Positions 40,261-49,188 are shown, numbered from the stretch's first letter. The stretch is DNA of 64,000 bases from Gammaproteobacteria bacterium (GCA_018819175.1 JAHJQQ010000014.1:62001-126000), one strand, 5' to 3'. The notes: generated by a model not told the origin, from the sequence alone. Program-made: numbers and translations.

Positions 40261-41379
40261 TTAACTCTGGCCGTTGTCGAGCGCAGCGATGCGCGCCCGC
40301 ACATAATTACTGACTTGTGGTTCCAGAGCGTTGTCACGCAGTGCATTGCGATACGCAATCAAGGCCTGCGCCGATTGCTGACTGCGTTCCAGACTGATGC
40401 CCAGGCCCAACCACCAGATGCCGCGCTGCGGCGCACTGGTAAGCGCCAGGCGATAGGCATCGGCGGCTTGCGTGTCGTTACCCAGGCGCTGTTGCAAGGC
40501 ACCAAGCAGGGCCTGGAATTCGGCATCACCTCTGGCCTGTGCGGTTTGTAAAATACCGACCGCTTCAGTATCACGCCCGGCCTCGGCAAGCAGGCGTGCC
40601 TGCAACATGGCCAGTCGCGGTTGCTCGGGCGTGTGTGTGAGTGCGGCATGCAAAACCTTCGTTGCGGCTTCGCGTTGGCCTTGCTGGATCAATAAGGTCG
40701 CCAAGGTCTCTGACGCAGTGTTATGCGCAGGGTCCGCGGCAAGCGCCGCGCGCAGTGCGGAATCCGCCAGCACGGGATCATTTGCAGCCAGGGCCTGTTG
40801 TGCGGCGTTGAAATGCTGAGACGCTTGTTCCTGCGGACTCGGTGTGCGCAGGGTCTTGCGCATGCCGGCGCTCTTGTCGATAGGCTCCGCCCTGGCCACT
40901 GCCGTCGTTGTGATCGGCGAGGGCTTGGGCGCGGGTTTGATCACAGCGGGTTCAGGTATCGGGACGGGCGGTGGTGTGGATACTTCCAATGCAGCGACGG
41001 TCGCAATCTCCAATGTCGGGATCGGCGTCGAAGTTTCCGGTGACGGCGATACCTTCGCAATTACATTAGCAACTTGGGTTTCCTCGACTGCGACCTCAAC
41101 CGGTGCCGATGTGTCTTCGGGAAGCGCCGCTACGATCGATGCATCGGGAATAACCTGTGCCATCGGCGGCATGTTGATGGGCGTGTTATTACCCGCCATC
41201 CACCAACCAAAACCACTACCGGCAAGCGCGGTGACAATTAAGAGCAACGGCCAGCGAGTACGCAGAGTCTTGCTCGTGGAAGAGTCCGGTGCTGATCGCA
41301 ATCCGCGCAAACGATCGCTGCTCGGCAGTTCAGCACGGCGCTGTTCCAAATCCTTGAGCATCTGATTGACGAGGCTCAT
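40261..41379 (-). CDS. mshN: MSHA biogenesis protein MshN (TPR)
   Basis: The 372-residue protein starts MSLVNQMLKDLEQRRAELP, the usual MshN cytoplasmic segment, then one membrane helix (WPLLLIVTALAGSGFGWWMAG, about 42-62), a Pro/Thr/Ala-rich periplasmic linker, and a C-terminal set of TPR-like repeats from about residue 185 (ASQHFNAAQQALAANDPVLADSALRAALAADPAHNTASETLATLLIQQGQ in outline). It likely links the secretin or its ATPase partner with the platform. It lies 3 bases after mshM and 10 before mshE. Confidence 0.88.
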   Translation of the reverse strand: MSLVNQMLKDLEQRRAELPSSDRLRGLRSAPDSSTSKTLRTRWPLLLIVTALAGSGFGWWMAGNNTPINMPPMAQVIPDASIVAALPEDTSAPVEVAVEETQVANVIAKVSPSPETSTPIPTLEIATVAALEVSTPPPVPIPEPAVIKPAPKPSPITTTAVARAEPIDKSAGMRKTLRTPSPQEQASQHFNAAQQALAANDPVLADSALRAALAADPAHNTASETLATLLIQQGQREAATKVLHAALTHTPEQPRLAMLQARLLAEAGRDTEAVGILQTAQARGDAEFQALLGALQQRLGNDTQAADAYRLALTSAPQRGIWWLGLGISLERSQQSAQALIAYRNALRDNALEPQVSNYVRARIAALDNGQS

Positions 41380-41382
41380 GAG

Positions 41383-42294
41383 TTATACCCCGACCAACAT
41401 GAGACTGACGCCGGCGAGCGTCGCGGCCGTACCGAATGCGCTGAGCGCGTTGAATGTCCAGGGGCGGCGCCAGCGTGAGAGTTGAGTCGCGCCTTCGGTA
41501 TCCGCGATGGCCTGATGCACCTGTGATGCTGTAATACGTCCCGCACCCTGGCCAAAACCCGCCATCAGTGCCTTGTGGCCGAGGATGTTCAGCAGTCGGG
41601 GAATGCCACGGCTGGCTTTGGTGAGTGATGTATAGGCGCGCGTATCGAACAGTTCGCGACCATCACTGCCGGCAATGGCGAGTCGATGCTGTAGATATGC
41701 GCTGCATTCCTCAGCCGACAGCGGGCGCAGTGCGTATGAGAAAATGATGCGCTGACGCAGCTGACGAAATTTTTTCTGCGCCAGGCGCTCGTCCAGCTCC
41801 GGTTGACCGAACAGCACGACCAGCAGCAGTTTGTCTTTTTCGGTTTCCAGATTGGTGAGCAACCGCAAGGCCTCCAGGCTGTCATCGGGCAGTGCCTGCG
41901 CCTCGTCGAGTAACAGCACCACACGTTTGCCGGTCGCGTTGATTTCCACCAGTCGTTCAGTGATGAGTTTCAAGAGCGCGTGTTGGCCGAGATTGCGCGC
42001 ACATTTGATACCCAGCTCTTCAGCCAAGGCCATACGCAAGGCGGTTGGTGTAAGAAACGGATCGGGGATGTAGGCGGTGACGAATTCCTGATCCAGCACA
42101 TGCAACAGGCGCCGACACAACAAGGTCTTGCCGGTACCGACTTCGCCGGTCACTTTCAGAAAACCTTCGCCGCTACGCAAGGCTACCAGCAGTACATTCA
42201 ACGCCTCCTGATGACTTGGGGAATCGAAATAGAAACTGGTGTCCGGTGTAATGCCGAAGGGCAAGGCCCGCAGTCCGAAGTGTTCGAGGTACAT
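41383..42294 (-). CDS. mshM: MSHA biogenesis ATPase MshM (ExeA-like)
   Basis: Start ATG 42294, with GGGGAG upstream, gives 303 residues. It is an ExeA/GspA-like AAA+ protein: MYLEHFGLRALPFGITPDTSFYF N-terminus, Walker A GEVGTGKTLLCRRLL, Walker B VVLLLDEAQALPDDSLEALRLLTNLET, and QPELDERLAQKKFRQLRQRI. One C-terminal membrane helix (FNALSAFGTAATLAGVSLMLVGV) ends the protein, and there is no peptidoglycan-binding domain. It probably helps secretin insertion or localisation. A longer paralogue with a SPOR domain starts the second pilus locus at 58240. Confidence 0.92.
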   Translation of the reverse strand: MYLEHFGLRALPFGITPDTSFYFDSPSHQEALNVLLVALRSGEGFLKVTGEVGTGKTLLCRRLLHVLDQEFVTAYIPDPFLTPTALRMALAEELGIKCARNLGQHALLKLITERLVEINATGKRVVLLLDEAQALPDDSLEALRLLTNLETEKDKLLLVVLFGQPELDERLAQKKFRQLRQRIIFSYALRPLSAEECSAYLQHRLAIAGSDGRELFDTRAYTSLTKASRGIPRLLNILGHKALMAGFGQGAGRITASQVHQAIADTEGATQLSRWRRPWTFNALSAFGTAATLAGVSLMLVGV

Positions 42295-42317
42295 GGTTGT
42301 TCTCCCCGATGCCGCGC

Positions 42318-44081
42318 TCAACGCGCGTCGCTGGCGCCTTGCAGGCTGTCGAAGCGTTGAGTGGCGCCTTGCAGCTGATCGGTCCAGCCGCGTTGCCCGG
42401 TGATGACATGCGGACGCAACAGAATGACCAATTCACTCTTGGTGGCGCGTTGGCGGCGGTGCTGGAAGGCCGCGCCGATGCCGGGTATGTCGCCCAGGAA
42501 TGGCGTTTTGGCCAGATCATCGCGGCGCGCATCTTTCATCAGGCCGCCGATCACCACGACTTGGCCGCTACGGGCACGAACGATGGTGTCGGATTCGCGA
42601 ATGGTGGAACGTGCCAGCGGAACGGTCAGTGAATTCTCCGTGGTGATGGCAATCTCTTTGTTCTGTTCGGTGACTTCGGAAATGGTCGGATGGATATGCA
42701 GGATCACTTCATCGTTGTCATTGATCTGCGGGATCACATCCAGGGCCACACCGGAGAAAAAGGGTGTGAGCTGCACGTCCACGGTCTGTGTCGTGTTGTT
42801 GTCGTTCGAGTTGGTGTCGCTGTCCAGATCCGTGACGAAGAATTCATCCGTGCCAACCTTGATAACAGCCTTCTGATTGTTGACCGTCGACACGCGCGGA
42901 CTGGACAGCACCTGCACCTTGCCCTGGGTTTTCAGCAATTCGATCAGCGCAACAAAGTCATTCAGATCTGCCGCGACACCAAACATGCCGCCGAAGGTGT
43001 TGAACTCGAAGCCGCTGGATAATCCATTGGAGACAGGTGAATTAACGCTGCCGCCCTGGTTGCTGCCATTCAATATCGAGCCACCGCCGAACTGGCCAAC
43101 CAGGATCGACTTGCCTTCGCCGGGTTCGCCCAAGGCGGCCCAGTTGATGCCGGATTGGAAGCCGTCATTCAATTCCACTTCGATGATCTTGGCCTCCAGA
43201 ATGACCTGCCGTTGCACGGCATTCTGCAAGGTGCTCAGATATTCCTCGGCCTCGCGGATATCGCCAGGCATGGCGCGAATCACAACCAGGCCGGCCTGTG
43301 GATTGACCACCACGCGATTATCGCCTTCGGTGCCGATCAGTAATTCGAGTGTTGATTTCAGGTCCAGCCAGAAGTCGGCCTCGGATTTCGTGTTCACCTC
43401 GGTGCCTGAGACGACGTCGTTGCTCGACGAACTGGAATTGCCGGACGAGCCGGAATTGCTGCTGGAACTGTTGGTATTGTTGCCGGAGACGCCATTGCTC
43501 GAGCCACCCGAGCTGGATTGACTGATCTGTCCGGAACTGACGCGGGTTTGCGATGTGCCGACCCGGCGCATATTCAGATAATCGACCTTGAATACCTTGG
43601 AGCGCAGGCGCGCCGGCAAGACTTCATACACGGTCCCGTTCTTTCGGTATTCATAGCCGTAGACACTGTTGATGGTCTGCATGACTTCGTTGACCGTCAC
43701 ATTCTTCAGGGTGAGTGAGATGTCGCCACCGACTTCGGGATGCACCACCATGTTGTAGCGGGTGCCGTCGACCAGGCCCATGAAAAACTCCTGGGCGGCT
43801 ACATGATTTACCGCCACATCGAAACGTGGCTCCGACGGACGGATGGTCTCCGGCAACGCAAGCTGTACCGGTGGCAGCAATGCAGCTGCAACTTCGGGCG
43901 GGGTTGCGGATGTGGATTCCGGGGTTTGGGTATCGCGCAGCGAGCTGTCGATGCTGGGCAGATTCGGCGCGAGATCTTCGTGCATCCCAATGGTCTGACA
44001 ACCGCCCAGCATCAGTATCAGAAAAAGGCTGGTTAGACGCTTCATGGCCGGGCCCTGGATTGCGTGGTTGAGTCTGTTCAT
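42318..44081 (-). CDS. mshL: MSHA outer-membrane secretin MshL
   Basis: MshL forms the outer-membrane pore through which the pilus passes. From ATG 44081 (4-base overlap with mshK) it has 587 residues; ATG 44045 gives a more standard lipoprotein signal, MKRLTSLFLILMLGGC, with lipobox LGGC. An STN/short N domain (about 70-150) precedes a Ser/Gly/Asn-rich low-complexity stretch (about 185-225), an N1-like domain, and the secretin domain ending with KTPFLGDIPGIGAAFQHRRQRATKSELVILLRPHVI. The VPLARSTIRESDTIVRARSGQVVVIGGLM block is typical of MshL/PilQ. Confidence 0.94.
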   Translation of the reverse strand: MNRLNHAIQGPAMKRLTSLFLILMLGGCQTIGMHEDLAPNLPSIDSSLRDTQTPESTSATPPEVAAALLPPVQLALPETIRPSEPRFDVAVNHVAAQEFFMGLVDGTRYNMVVHPEVGGDISLTLKNVTVNEVMQTINSVYGYEYRKNGTVYEVLPARLRSKVFKVDYLNMRRVGTSQTRVSSGQISQSSSGGSSNGVSGNNTNSSSSNSGSSGNSSSSSNDVVSGTEVNTKSEADFWLDLKSTLELLIGTEGDNRVVVNPQAGLVVIRAMPGDIREAEEYLSTLQNAVQRQVILEAKIIEVELNDGFQSGINWAALGEPGEGKSILVGQFGGGSILNGSNQGGSVNSPVSNGLSSGFEFNTFGGMFGVAADLNDFVALIELLKTQGKVQVLSSPRVSTVNNQKAVIKVGTDEFFVTDLDSDTNSNDNNTTQTVDVQLTPFFSGVALDVIPQINDNDEVILHIHPTISEVTEQNKEIAITTENSLTVPLARSTIRESDTIVRARSGQVVVIGGLMKDARRDDLAKTPFLGDIPGIGAAFQHRRQRATKSELVILLRPHVITGQRGWTDQLQGATQRFDSLQGASDAR

Positions 44082-44401
44082 CGCGACTTTTTCACCTGTG
44101 TCGGTTGCAGCTGCAGGTTGAGGATTTCCCCCTGCGACTGGAGTTGTACCTGGGCATGGCTGATACGCAGCACGCGTGCACCACCGATATCGCCACCTTC
44201 GGCGACCTTGATGCCGTTAATAACCGCGCTGCGCTGAGTCGGCGTAATGCGCGTGGCGTTCAAGCGCCACACGCCGACAGCGCCGGACTCGGCACTGGCG
44301 GAGATTGAACCGCTCGGACGGGTCGGGTCACTGAGACCACTGGCGTTAACCGTCACACTGATCAGGAATAAGGCGACAAGCACTGCATAGTGCCGGATCA
44401 T
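44078..44401 (-). CDS. mshK: MSHA biogenesis protein MshK
   Basis: A 107-residue protein with an N-terminal signal peptide or anchor (MIRHYAVLVALFLISVTVNASG) followed by LSDPTRPSG, the hallmark of MshK. The C-terminal half has beta strands (RSAVINGIKVAEGGDIGGARVLRISHAQVQLQSQGEILNLQL), a GspC/PilP HR-like domain. It probably contacts the secretin N domains. It overlaps mshJ by 4 bases and mshL by 4, so the three are co-translated. Confidence 0.88.
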   Translation of the reverse strand: MIRHYAVLVALFLISVTVNASGLSDPTRPSGSISASAESGAVGVWRLNATRITPTQRSAVINGIKVAEGGDIGGARVLRISHAQVQLQSQGEILNLQLQPTQVKKSR

Positions 44402-45024
44402 GGTTTTTGTCCCAGGGTGTAGAGGTTGAGTTCGACAACGCCACGCGGATATTCCTGCATCTGCAGTTCCAGGCCATCCCAGAACAGCGTCCAGGGAAGT
44501 CGCTCGAGGCTGCGCAGATAATCGAGTGCGCTGAGATAACCGCCTTCCACGCGCGCGTTTACGTTGTAACGCACAATGCGGGCGCTGCGTTCGCTGTTGG
44601 CAAGCAACGGTTCACCCGGCGCGGTATCCAATGTCAGCAGGCGCAGGCCGGGTTTCCGCAGCAGGATTTCGCGCAGCAGTGGCGCCGCCTGTTGCGGGCG
44701 TACCAATCGGCCCAGATGGTCTTCAAACTGTGCGTTCTGTGTGGCGAGTTGCTGTTCCAGTTCCTGGATGCGGGTGCGGCGCTGCGCCAGCGGATCCTGA
44801 CCGGTCTGGCCGAGCAGACTGGCACGAGCTTGCAGTGCCGCCAGTTTGCTTTGCAGCTCGCTGATCTCGGTGCCGCGCTGGGCAATCCCTTTCAGGGTCG
44901 GGGCGATGAACAGCTGATCGCAGAAGGTGTAGAACACCAGTAACGCGACAAACAACAGAATGCCGCGTTCACGCAGACTCAATGCATCGATACGGCTTCC
45001 CAGTGTAGCGAGGCGCGCGCCCAT
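44398..45024 (-). CDS. mshJ: MSHA biogenesis protein MshJ (PilO-like)
   Basis: Start ATG 45024 gives 208 residues. A short cytoplasmic N-terminus is followed by one membrane helix (GILLFVALLVFYTFCDQLFIAP, about 20-41), a periplasmic coiled coil (QRGTEISELQSKLAALQARASL; RTRIQELEQQLATQNAQFEDHL) and a ferredoxin-like end (VRYNVNARVEGGYLSALDYLRSLERLPWTLFWDGLELQMQEYP), the PilO/GspM layout. The upstream frame to 45201 lies inside the neighbouring gene and is not used. It starts 1 base after the PilN-like gene ends. Confidence 0.88.
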   Translation of the reverse strand: MGARLATLGSRIDALSLRERGILLFVALLVFYTFCDQLFIAPTLKGIAQRGTEISELQSKLAALQARASLLGQTGQDPLAQRRTRIQELEQQLATQNAQFEDHLGRLVRPQQAAPLLREILLRKPGLRLLTLDTAPGEPLLANSERSARIVRYNVNARVEGGYLSALDYLRSLERLPWTLFWDGLELQMQEYPRGVVELNLYTLGQKP

Positions 45025-45025
45025 C

Positions 45026-45631
45026 TCAGCGGCCTCCCTGGCGAGCGGTGTCGCCCGAACGCAGCGTAAAGCGCAGCTGGCCCGTGACCTCGCTGTCGCG
45101 TTCGATTTGAACCACGGCGAGCGTCCATTTACTGAGTTCGGGGTCCTCGGCCAGCAAGGCCAGATACTGTGGAACCAGTTCCGGGTCCAGGGCGATACCA
45201 CGCAGCTCGATGTCGTTGCCCTGGAGATGCAGGCCCGTGAGCCAGAGCCCGGACAGCGGATGGCGCGCCAAAGCCTCGAACACAGGCGCGAAACCCTGGC
45301 TGCGCTCCAGCATCAGTCCCTGAATTTCCGTCAGTTCGATGGCGCCATCGGCGAGACGATCTTCTAGATTTTGGGTGCGGGCTTCGAGGGCTGCCAACTC
45401 ACCGGCATCCGCTTGAGCTTCCAGGACCTGTAACTGCGTTTCCAGCGCACGGTGCTGATTGTCGAGCAGGCTGCGGGTATCTGAATGGCGCGTCAGCTGC
45501 AGCTGCAGCATGGCCACACCGCCGACCATCAGCACCAGCGCCAGGGCCAGGATCTGCGCCAGCGTGCGCGCCGAGAACACCTTGGTCTCGCGGCGAAACA
45601 CGGGTTGAAAGAGGTTGATCTGCTGCTGCAT
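45026..45631 (-). CDS. PilN-like MSHA assembly protein, first gene of the MSHA operon
   Basis: Start ATG 45631 gives 201 residues: MQQQINLFQPVFRRETKVFSARTLAQILALALVLMVGGVAMLQL. The 'INLF-P' N-terminus and one membrane helix are the PilN pattern (in PilN the N-terminal peptide docks into PilM). A periplasmic coiled coil (LLDNQHRALETQLQVLEAQADAGELAALEARTQNLEDRL) and a ferredoxin-like end follow. In several MSHA loci this protein is annotated MshI2 or as the C-terminal part of MshI. The PilM-like partner is at the far end of the operon. A sigma54 promoter match lies 80 bases upstream. Confidence 0.82.
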   Translation of the reverse strand: MQQQINLFQPVFRRETKVFSARTLAQILALALVLMVGGVAMLQLQLTRHSDTRSLLDNQHRALETQLQVLEAQADAGELAALEARTQNLEDRLADGAIELTEIQGLMLERSQGFAPVFEALARHPLSGLWLTGLHLQGNDIELRGIALDPELVPQYLALLAEDPELSKWTLAVVQIERDSEVTGQLRFTLRSGDTARQGGR

Positions 45632-45710
45632 GCCTTGCGCCGTTACCTTAATTTTGACTGGGGGCCATGCGTCCGACGATTGACGCCGGACGGGCTTTCC
45701 ATAGAGGTAA

Positions 45711-45726
45711 AGCAAGGGTCGGGCCA
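45711..45726 (-). promoter_or_regulatory. Sigma54 promoter upstream of the MSHA operon
   Basis: On the minus strand TGGCCCGACCCTTGCT matches TGGCAC-N5-TTGCW at 15 of 16 positions, with GG and GC correctly spaced. The start would be near 45699, about 68 bases before the PilN-like gene. It lies just after the terminator hairpin of the second pilus locus. Confidence 0.72.
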
Positions 45727-45776
45727 GATCGGTGATTGGCGGTTGTTTTAGGAGGGATTTTTAAGGGCAGGAATGC

Positions 45777-45803
45777 AAACGGCCCGCCAGGGGCGGGCCG
45801 TTT
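45777..45803 (-). terminator. Terminator at the end of the second pilus locus
   Basis: AAACGGCCCGCC (45777-45788) and GGCGGGCCGTTT (45792-45803) form a perfect 12-bp stem with a 3-base loop. It lies 26 bases past the stop of the 205-residue pilin on the minus strand and before the MSHA operon promoter. Confidence 0.85.
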
Positions 45804-45828
45804 GGGTATCGTTGAGCTGAGCTTACAA

Positions 45829-46446
45829 CTAGATCAACACTCGTACCGTTACAAGGCCACCACCAAGTGGATAAGCACCACCCGTGCAGCCGGTCTGGCA
45901 GAAAACGGTACCAGTTGCGCCTGCAGCATCGTCAATCTCTTGATCCAATCGCATACCGACATCACCAGGTATGTTCTGTAGCTGAATCCAGACTCCGGCG
46001 CGATTACCGTTAGGCCCGTGGAAGATACCTTGTACTTGGGCACCATACGCATGGACAGGATTACCAGCATTACCCTGTACAGTTGGGTCACCAGGAATCA
46101 GATTGGCGTATTTCAGCTGCTGCCAGACTACGCAGGCTTCAGTAGCATTGCCACCGCAGGCTTGATTATTGTTGTTACCAATAAGCCCATTATTATTACC
46201 GCCGGGTGACGCGGCATTTAGGCGCGCCTGTGCATTTGCGGTTAAAAAATCACCAGGTAGGGCGCCAAAGCGATCCTGGAAAGTGTAAAAAGCCGCTTTA
46301 TAAGATTCGATTTCGCTCTGCAAATTTTTGTAGCGGGCATTGGCAATCATTTCCTGACCCTTCAGCACGCCGCCCAGCAGCAGGCCGATGATGACCAGAA
46401 CGATGGCAATTTCCACCAGGGTAAAACCGGACTGACGCTTGTTCAT
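45829..46446 (-). CDS. Type IV pilin-like protein, probable main subunit of the second locus
   Basis: Start ATG 46446, with GGAG 8 bases upstream, gives 205 residues. The leader MNKRQSG is cleaved before FTLVEIAIVLVIIGLLLGGVLKGQEMIANARYKNLQSEI, a textbook prepilin with +5 glutamate. The mature part has FQDRFGALPGDFLTANAQARLNAASPGGNNNGLIGNNN, then cysteines (QACGG, EACVV, FCQTGC), and ends GGGLVTVRVLI. It follows a 201-base gap, has its own ribosome site and is followed by a strong terminator, as expected for an abundant subunit. I do not know its place in a named pilin class. Confidence 0.85.
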   Translation of the reverse strand: MNKRQSGFTLVEIAIVLVIIGLLLGGVLKGQEMIANARYKNLQSEIESYKAAFYTFQDRFGALPGDFLTANAQARLNAASPGGNNNGLIGNNNNQACGGNATEACVVWQQLKYANLIPGDPTVQGNAGNPVHAYGAQVQGIFHGPNGNRAGVWIQLQNIPGDVGMRLDQEIDDAAGATGTVFCQTGCTGGAYPLGGGLVTVRVLI

Positions 46447-46647
46447 GTTCGTTACTCCATTCATCCAAATTTAAATACGGGTTGTGAGACGATGGTCTGT
46501 CTAACGGTGACTCCATGTAGCAGGGTTAACGGCGATCCTATGAAAACCTTAAGGTGCGAAATCAGCGATTTACCCTATTAAAAGACCAAAAAATACCCGC
46601 GGCATGGGTTGATCGCATGCAAAATTCGGGTTTCACCTTGTGTGAGG

Positions 46648-47301
46648 CTACGGACTAGGCAATCGTCCGGCCGCCGCCATGCGGTTCAACAACAATCCCG
46701 GCGGAATCCATACCAACATGTCATCGAAGAGAGGTGCGACCTGACGGTAGTCGGCGTCGATGTAGCAGGAATTATTGACGCCTGTATTCTCACCTTCTAG
46801 GACTCCTCCATTATCGGTTTTGCCATTCGACCAGACTAGCGCCGGGACATTACGAGCCAGGAGCGCGTTAGCGCAGCCGTTATTGGTTGTTCCGACATTG
46901 ATATTGCCCACGGTCGTGTGGTCGATCGGTGTGGCCAGAAGGGTGAAAGCGTTGGTGACTGCGTAGAGCCAAGGGTTTCCCCAGGCGTCATTCCGGCTGA
47001 CACCCAGATCCGCAAAGGGCAGGCCCTTAGGTCCGCCATCTGGTGCGACGCTTGGACAATCCTCCCGGCCATCGGCATTAGTGTCCGGGCAGGGCAGCCG
47101 TTGATTGATAATGGCAAAGCCGATCAGTGCATCTTTGATCGATTCCAAGGTGGCAGCGTTTTCCTTGCGCTTATCAGATTCTATCTGGGTACCAAGCGGT
47201 ATCAAAAGGCCGCCGAGCATCAACCCTATAATCACCAACACCACAGCTAATTCGACCAGGCTGAAACCAGCGGTTGCTGTTTGGGATCTGCATCTGTTCA
47301 T
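46648..47301 (-). CDS. Pseudopilin-like protein with an LPCP motif
   Basis: Start ATG 47301 gives 217 residues. The prepilin site is TAG|FSLVELAVVLVIIGLMLGGLLIPLGTQIESDKRK, with the +5 glutamate. The mature domain has TLESIKDALIGFAIINQRLPCPDTNADG, then DLGVSRNDAWGNPWLYAV, which resembles GspG-like core structure. The motif 'ALIGFA-INxRLPCP' recurs in the next gene upstream (ALIGYAISNGRCLPCP), so the two are paralogues. It lies 17 bases after that gene and has no close overlap with the pilin downstream. Confidence 0.8.
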   Translation of the reverse strand: MNRCRSQTATAGFSLVELAVVLVIIGLMLGGLLIPLGTQIESDKRKENAATLESIKDALIGFAIINQRLPCPDTNADGREDCPSVAPDGGPKGLPFADLGVSRNDAWGNPWLYAVTNAFTLLATPIDHTTVGNINVGTTNNGCANALLARNVPALVWSNGKTDNGGVLEGENTGVNNSCYIDADYRQVAPLFDDMLVWIPPGLLLNRMAAAGRLPSP

Positions 47302-47318
47302 CGTCGCTCTCTCTGTGT

Positions 47319-48050
47319 TCAGGGCGGGAGTGGACCGCAACAGTTCGATTTTACGAGTTGATCGCGCAATTCCTGACGGGTCACCCAGCCGATTACATCA
47401 TCGAAAGGGCCACTGGCCGCCGCTGTGACTGTGACCATCGGGCGTTGAATGAAGGCCAGAGTTCCATTGAGTCGGTTGGTCCGTTCATCGATATTGGCCG
47501 CTGGCGGATTGGACAGTGCTACGCCATTGATGTTGAATGAACCAAAGCCATTTGGGCCGTGCGAAATGATCACGGCCGCCAGCGTGCTCGGCAATGGAAT
47601 ATCCGTCAGTGTGTCTAGCGCATCGCGTGTCTTCGCAATCATGTCTGCAGCGATGGAGAAATCGCAGGCCGAACCGGTGGCGAAATTCGGATCGACTTTA
47701 TAACGGTAGCGATGGCCCCAATAATCCTGCTCGCCAAGGTTGAGATCTAGCCAGGGAAGGAAGCCGACCCGCGCGGACGCAGTGGTACAACTTGCAGCTG
47801 CCGTTCCACTGGTTGCAGAGGCGCTGGGACAGGGCAGGCAACGTCCATTACTGATGGCGTAGCCGATCAATGCCTCGCGGATTTGGTTCAATTCCGTGGT
47901 GGCGTCAACCATGCGCGGATGTTGTGGATCACCTTTGGTGAGCGAGGTGATCAGAAAATAGGCCGAACCCATCACCATGATTACCAGCATGATCATCACG
48001 ACCACGCCGCGTTGTTGTGCGAGACCTGGCTTGTAGGACGGCCGATTCAT
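47319..48050 (-). CDS. Minor pilin-like protein with an LPCP motif
   Basis: The 243-residue protein starts MNRPSYKPGLAQQRGVVVMIMLVIMVMGSAYFLITSLTKG: a short basic leader and one N-terminal membrane helix, like PilX/GspK-type minor pilins, but without the usual +5 glutamate. The rest has LNQIREALIGYAISNGRCLPCPSASATSG, GFLPWLDLNLGEQDYWGHRYRYKV and a cysteine pair at the end (SNCCGPLPP). It shares the ALIG-A-N-R-LPCP block with the neighbouring pseudopilin. It overlaps the MshK-like gene by 4 bases. Lack of the glutamate suggests a tip position, as for GspK. Confidence 0.75.
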   Translation of the reverse strand: MNRPSYKPGLAQQRGVVVMIMLVIMVMGSAYFLITSLTKGDPQHPRMVDATTELNQIREALIGYAISNGRCLPCPSASATSGTAAASCTTASARVGFLPWLDLNLGEQDYWGHRYRYKVDPNFATGSACDFSIAADMIAKTRDALDTLTDIPLPSTLAAVIISHGPNGFGSFNINGVALSNPPAANIDERTNRLNGTLAFIQRPMVTVTAAASGPFDDVIGWVTRQELRDQLVKSNCCGPLPP

Positions 48051-48571
48051 TTTGGTTTGGTCTCGGGACCAGGCACAGCGGACGTTGAGTCAACAGTCGC
48101 TGTAACTGTCGCTTCAGGTATTGTTGCCGCACCATCCGGTTTTGCGGTGGCTTCGGGTTCCTTGGCGGCTGCTACCGGTGCGGGCGTCTGATGTTCGAAA
48201 ATCTCGCCGGATGCCTGATCAAGTCCCTGGCCTGGTTTCACCTTACGTTTGCCATCGCGCCAGCTGAGTTCGACACGACCATCGCCTAGCAATGCCATAT
48301 CACTCGAGTCGCTGGGATTGACAGCGCTGCCATTGAGCCAGACCAGGCGTTTTCCATCACTACCCTGTAGCGTGCCGTTGACCACGATGTGGGCGGCGGG
48401 TGCGCTGGCCGCAGCAGTTTCCTGTTGTGGTTGCGTGCCCGCACGCAAAGTATCAATGCGCGCACGCTCAGATGCGCTGGTGAAGAGTTGGCCAAGGCCG
48501 TCAGCTTGCGCAATACCCGCCAGCGCCGCACAGATAATCAGTGCTGAGCTTTGAAGACAGCGGTGGTTCAT
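48047..48571 (-). CDS. MshK/GspC-like periplasmic protein of the second locus
   Basis: Start ATG 48571, overlapping the PilO-like stop by 4 bases, gives 174 residues. A signal peptide (MNHRCLQSSALIICAALAGIAQA|DGLG) is followed by QLFTSASERARIDTLRAG, a motif common in MshK-like and related pilus/secretion accessory proteins, then HIVVNGTLQGSDGKRLVWLNGSAVNPSD, a small beta domain. The C-terminal 45 residues are Pro/Ala/Glu-rich and probably unstructured. By position it corresponds to MshK of the first locus. Confidence 0.68.
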   Translation of the reverse strand: MNHRCLQSSALIICAALAGIAQADGLGQLFTSASERARIDTLRAGTQPQQETAAASAPAAHIVVNGTLQGSDGKRLVWLNGSAVNPSDSSDMALLGDGRVELSWRDGKRKVKPGQGLDQASGEIFEHQTPAPVAAAKEPEATAKPDGAATIPEATVTATVDSTSAVPGPETKPK

Positions 48572-49188
48572 TGTGCATCTCCGGTAGGCATACTGTCGGC
48601 ACTGTCGAGGCTGTACCAACGCAGTTCGCAATCTACTTTTATGTTGCTGGCATGCAGACTGGTAGGTTCATCATCGCGCATACGGCTCAACGCGCAGGCG
48701 GAGAGTTCAAATAAGCCTCCCTGACGCTCCACCAGTAAATTGATAAAACGCAGCAGATCCCCTTCATGGCGCAGTTCCAACTTGAGCCGCATCAGACTGA
48801 CGAACAGCTGATAACTGCCGGTCGCAATGGCCAAAGTAGCGGGAGTGCGTGGTTCCAGTTCATAGTTAATCGCCACCAGACCGACTCGCTGGGCGACCTC
48901 GCGTATATCTTGCACCCAGCGCAGCCGTGGCTCCGGCCCTACAATGCCCTGTGCTTGCAGGTGTGCAAAGCGCGAAGTCTCTGTGAGGAGGATTTGCTCG
49001 GATTGGAGGGCTCTTCGGTAATCTTGTACCAACCCATTGAAGGACTGTTCGGCCGCTTGTCGCGATTTATTCATTTGGTTGTTAAAGAGGCCAGACACGA
49101 CCATCAATATCAGCAAACCCGCGAGCAGTGTACCTGCGCGCTGCAGCGGCTGGCGTAGTTCCGCATAGACCTGCTTAGCGTTAGCCAT
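48568..49188 (-). CDS. PilO/GspM-like protein of the second locus
   Basis: The 206-residue protein has one membrane helix near the N-terminus (LLAGLLILMVVSGLFNNQM, about 21-39), a periplasmic helix (SRQAAEQSFNGLVQDYRRALQSEQILLTET) and a ferredoxin-like end (LATGSYQLFVSLMRLKLELRHEGDLLRFINLLVERQGGLFELSACALSR in outline). This is the PilO/MshJ layout. It overlaps its upstream neighbour by 8 bases and the MshK-like gene by 4. Confidence 0.75.
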   Translation of the reverse strand: MANAKQVYAELRQPLQRAGTLLAGLLILMVVSGLFNNQMNKSRQAAEQSFNGLVQDYRRALQSEQILLTETSRFAHLQAQGIVGPEPRLRWVQDIREVAQRVGLVAINYELEPRTPATLAIATGSYQLFVSLMRLKLELRHEGDLLRFINLLVERQGGLFELSACALSRMRDDEPTSLHASNIKVDCELRWYSLDSADSMPTGDAQ

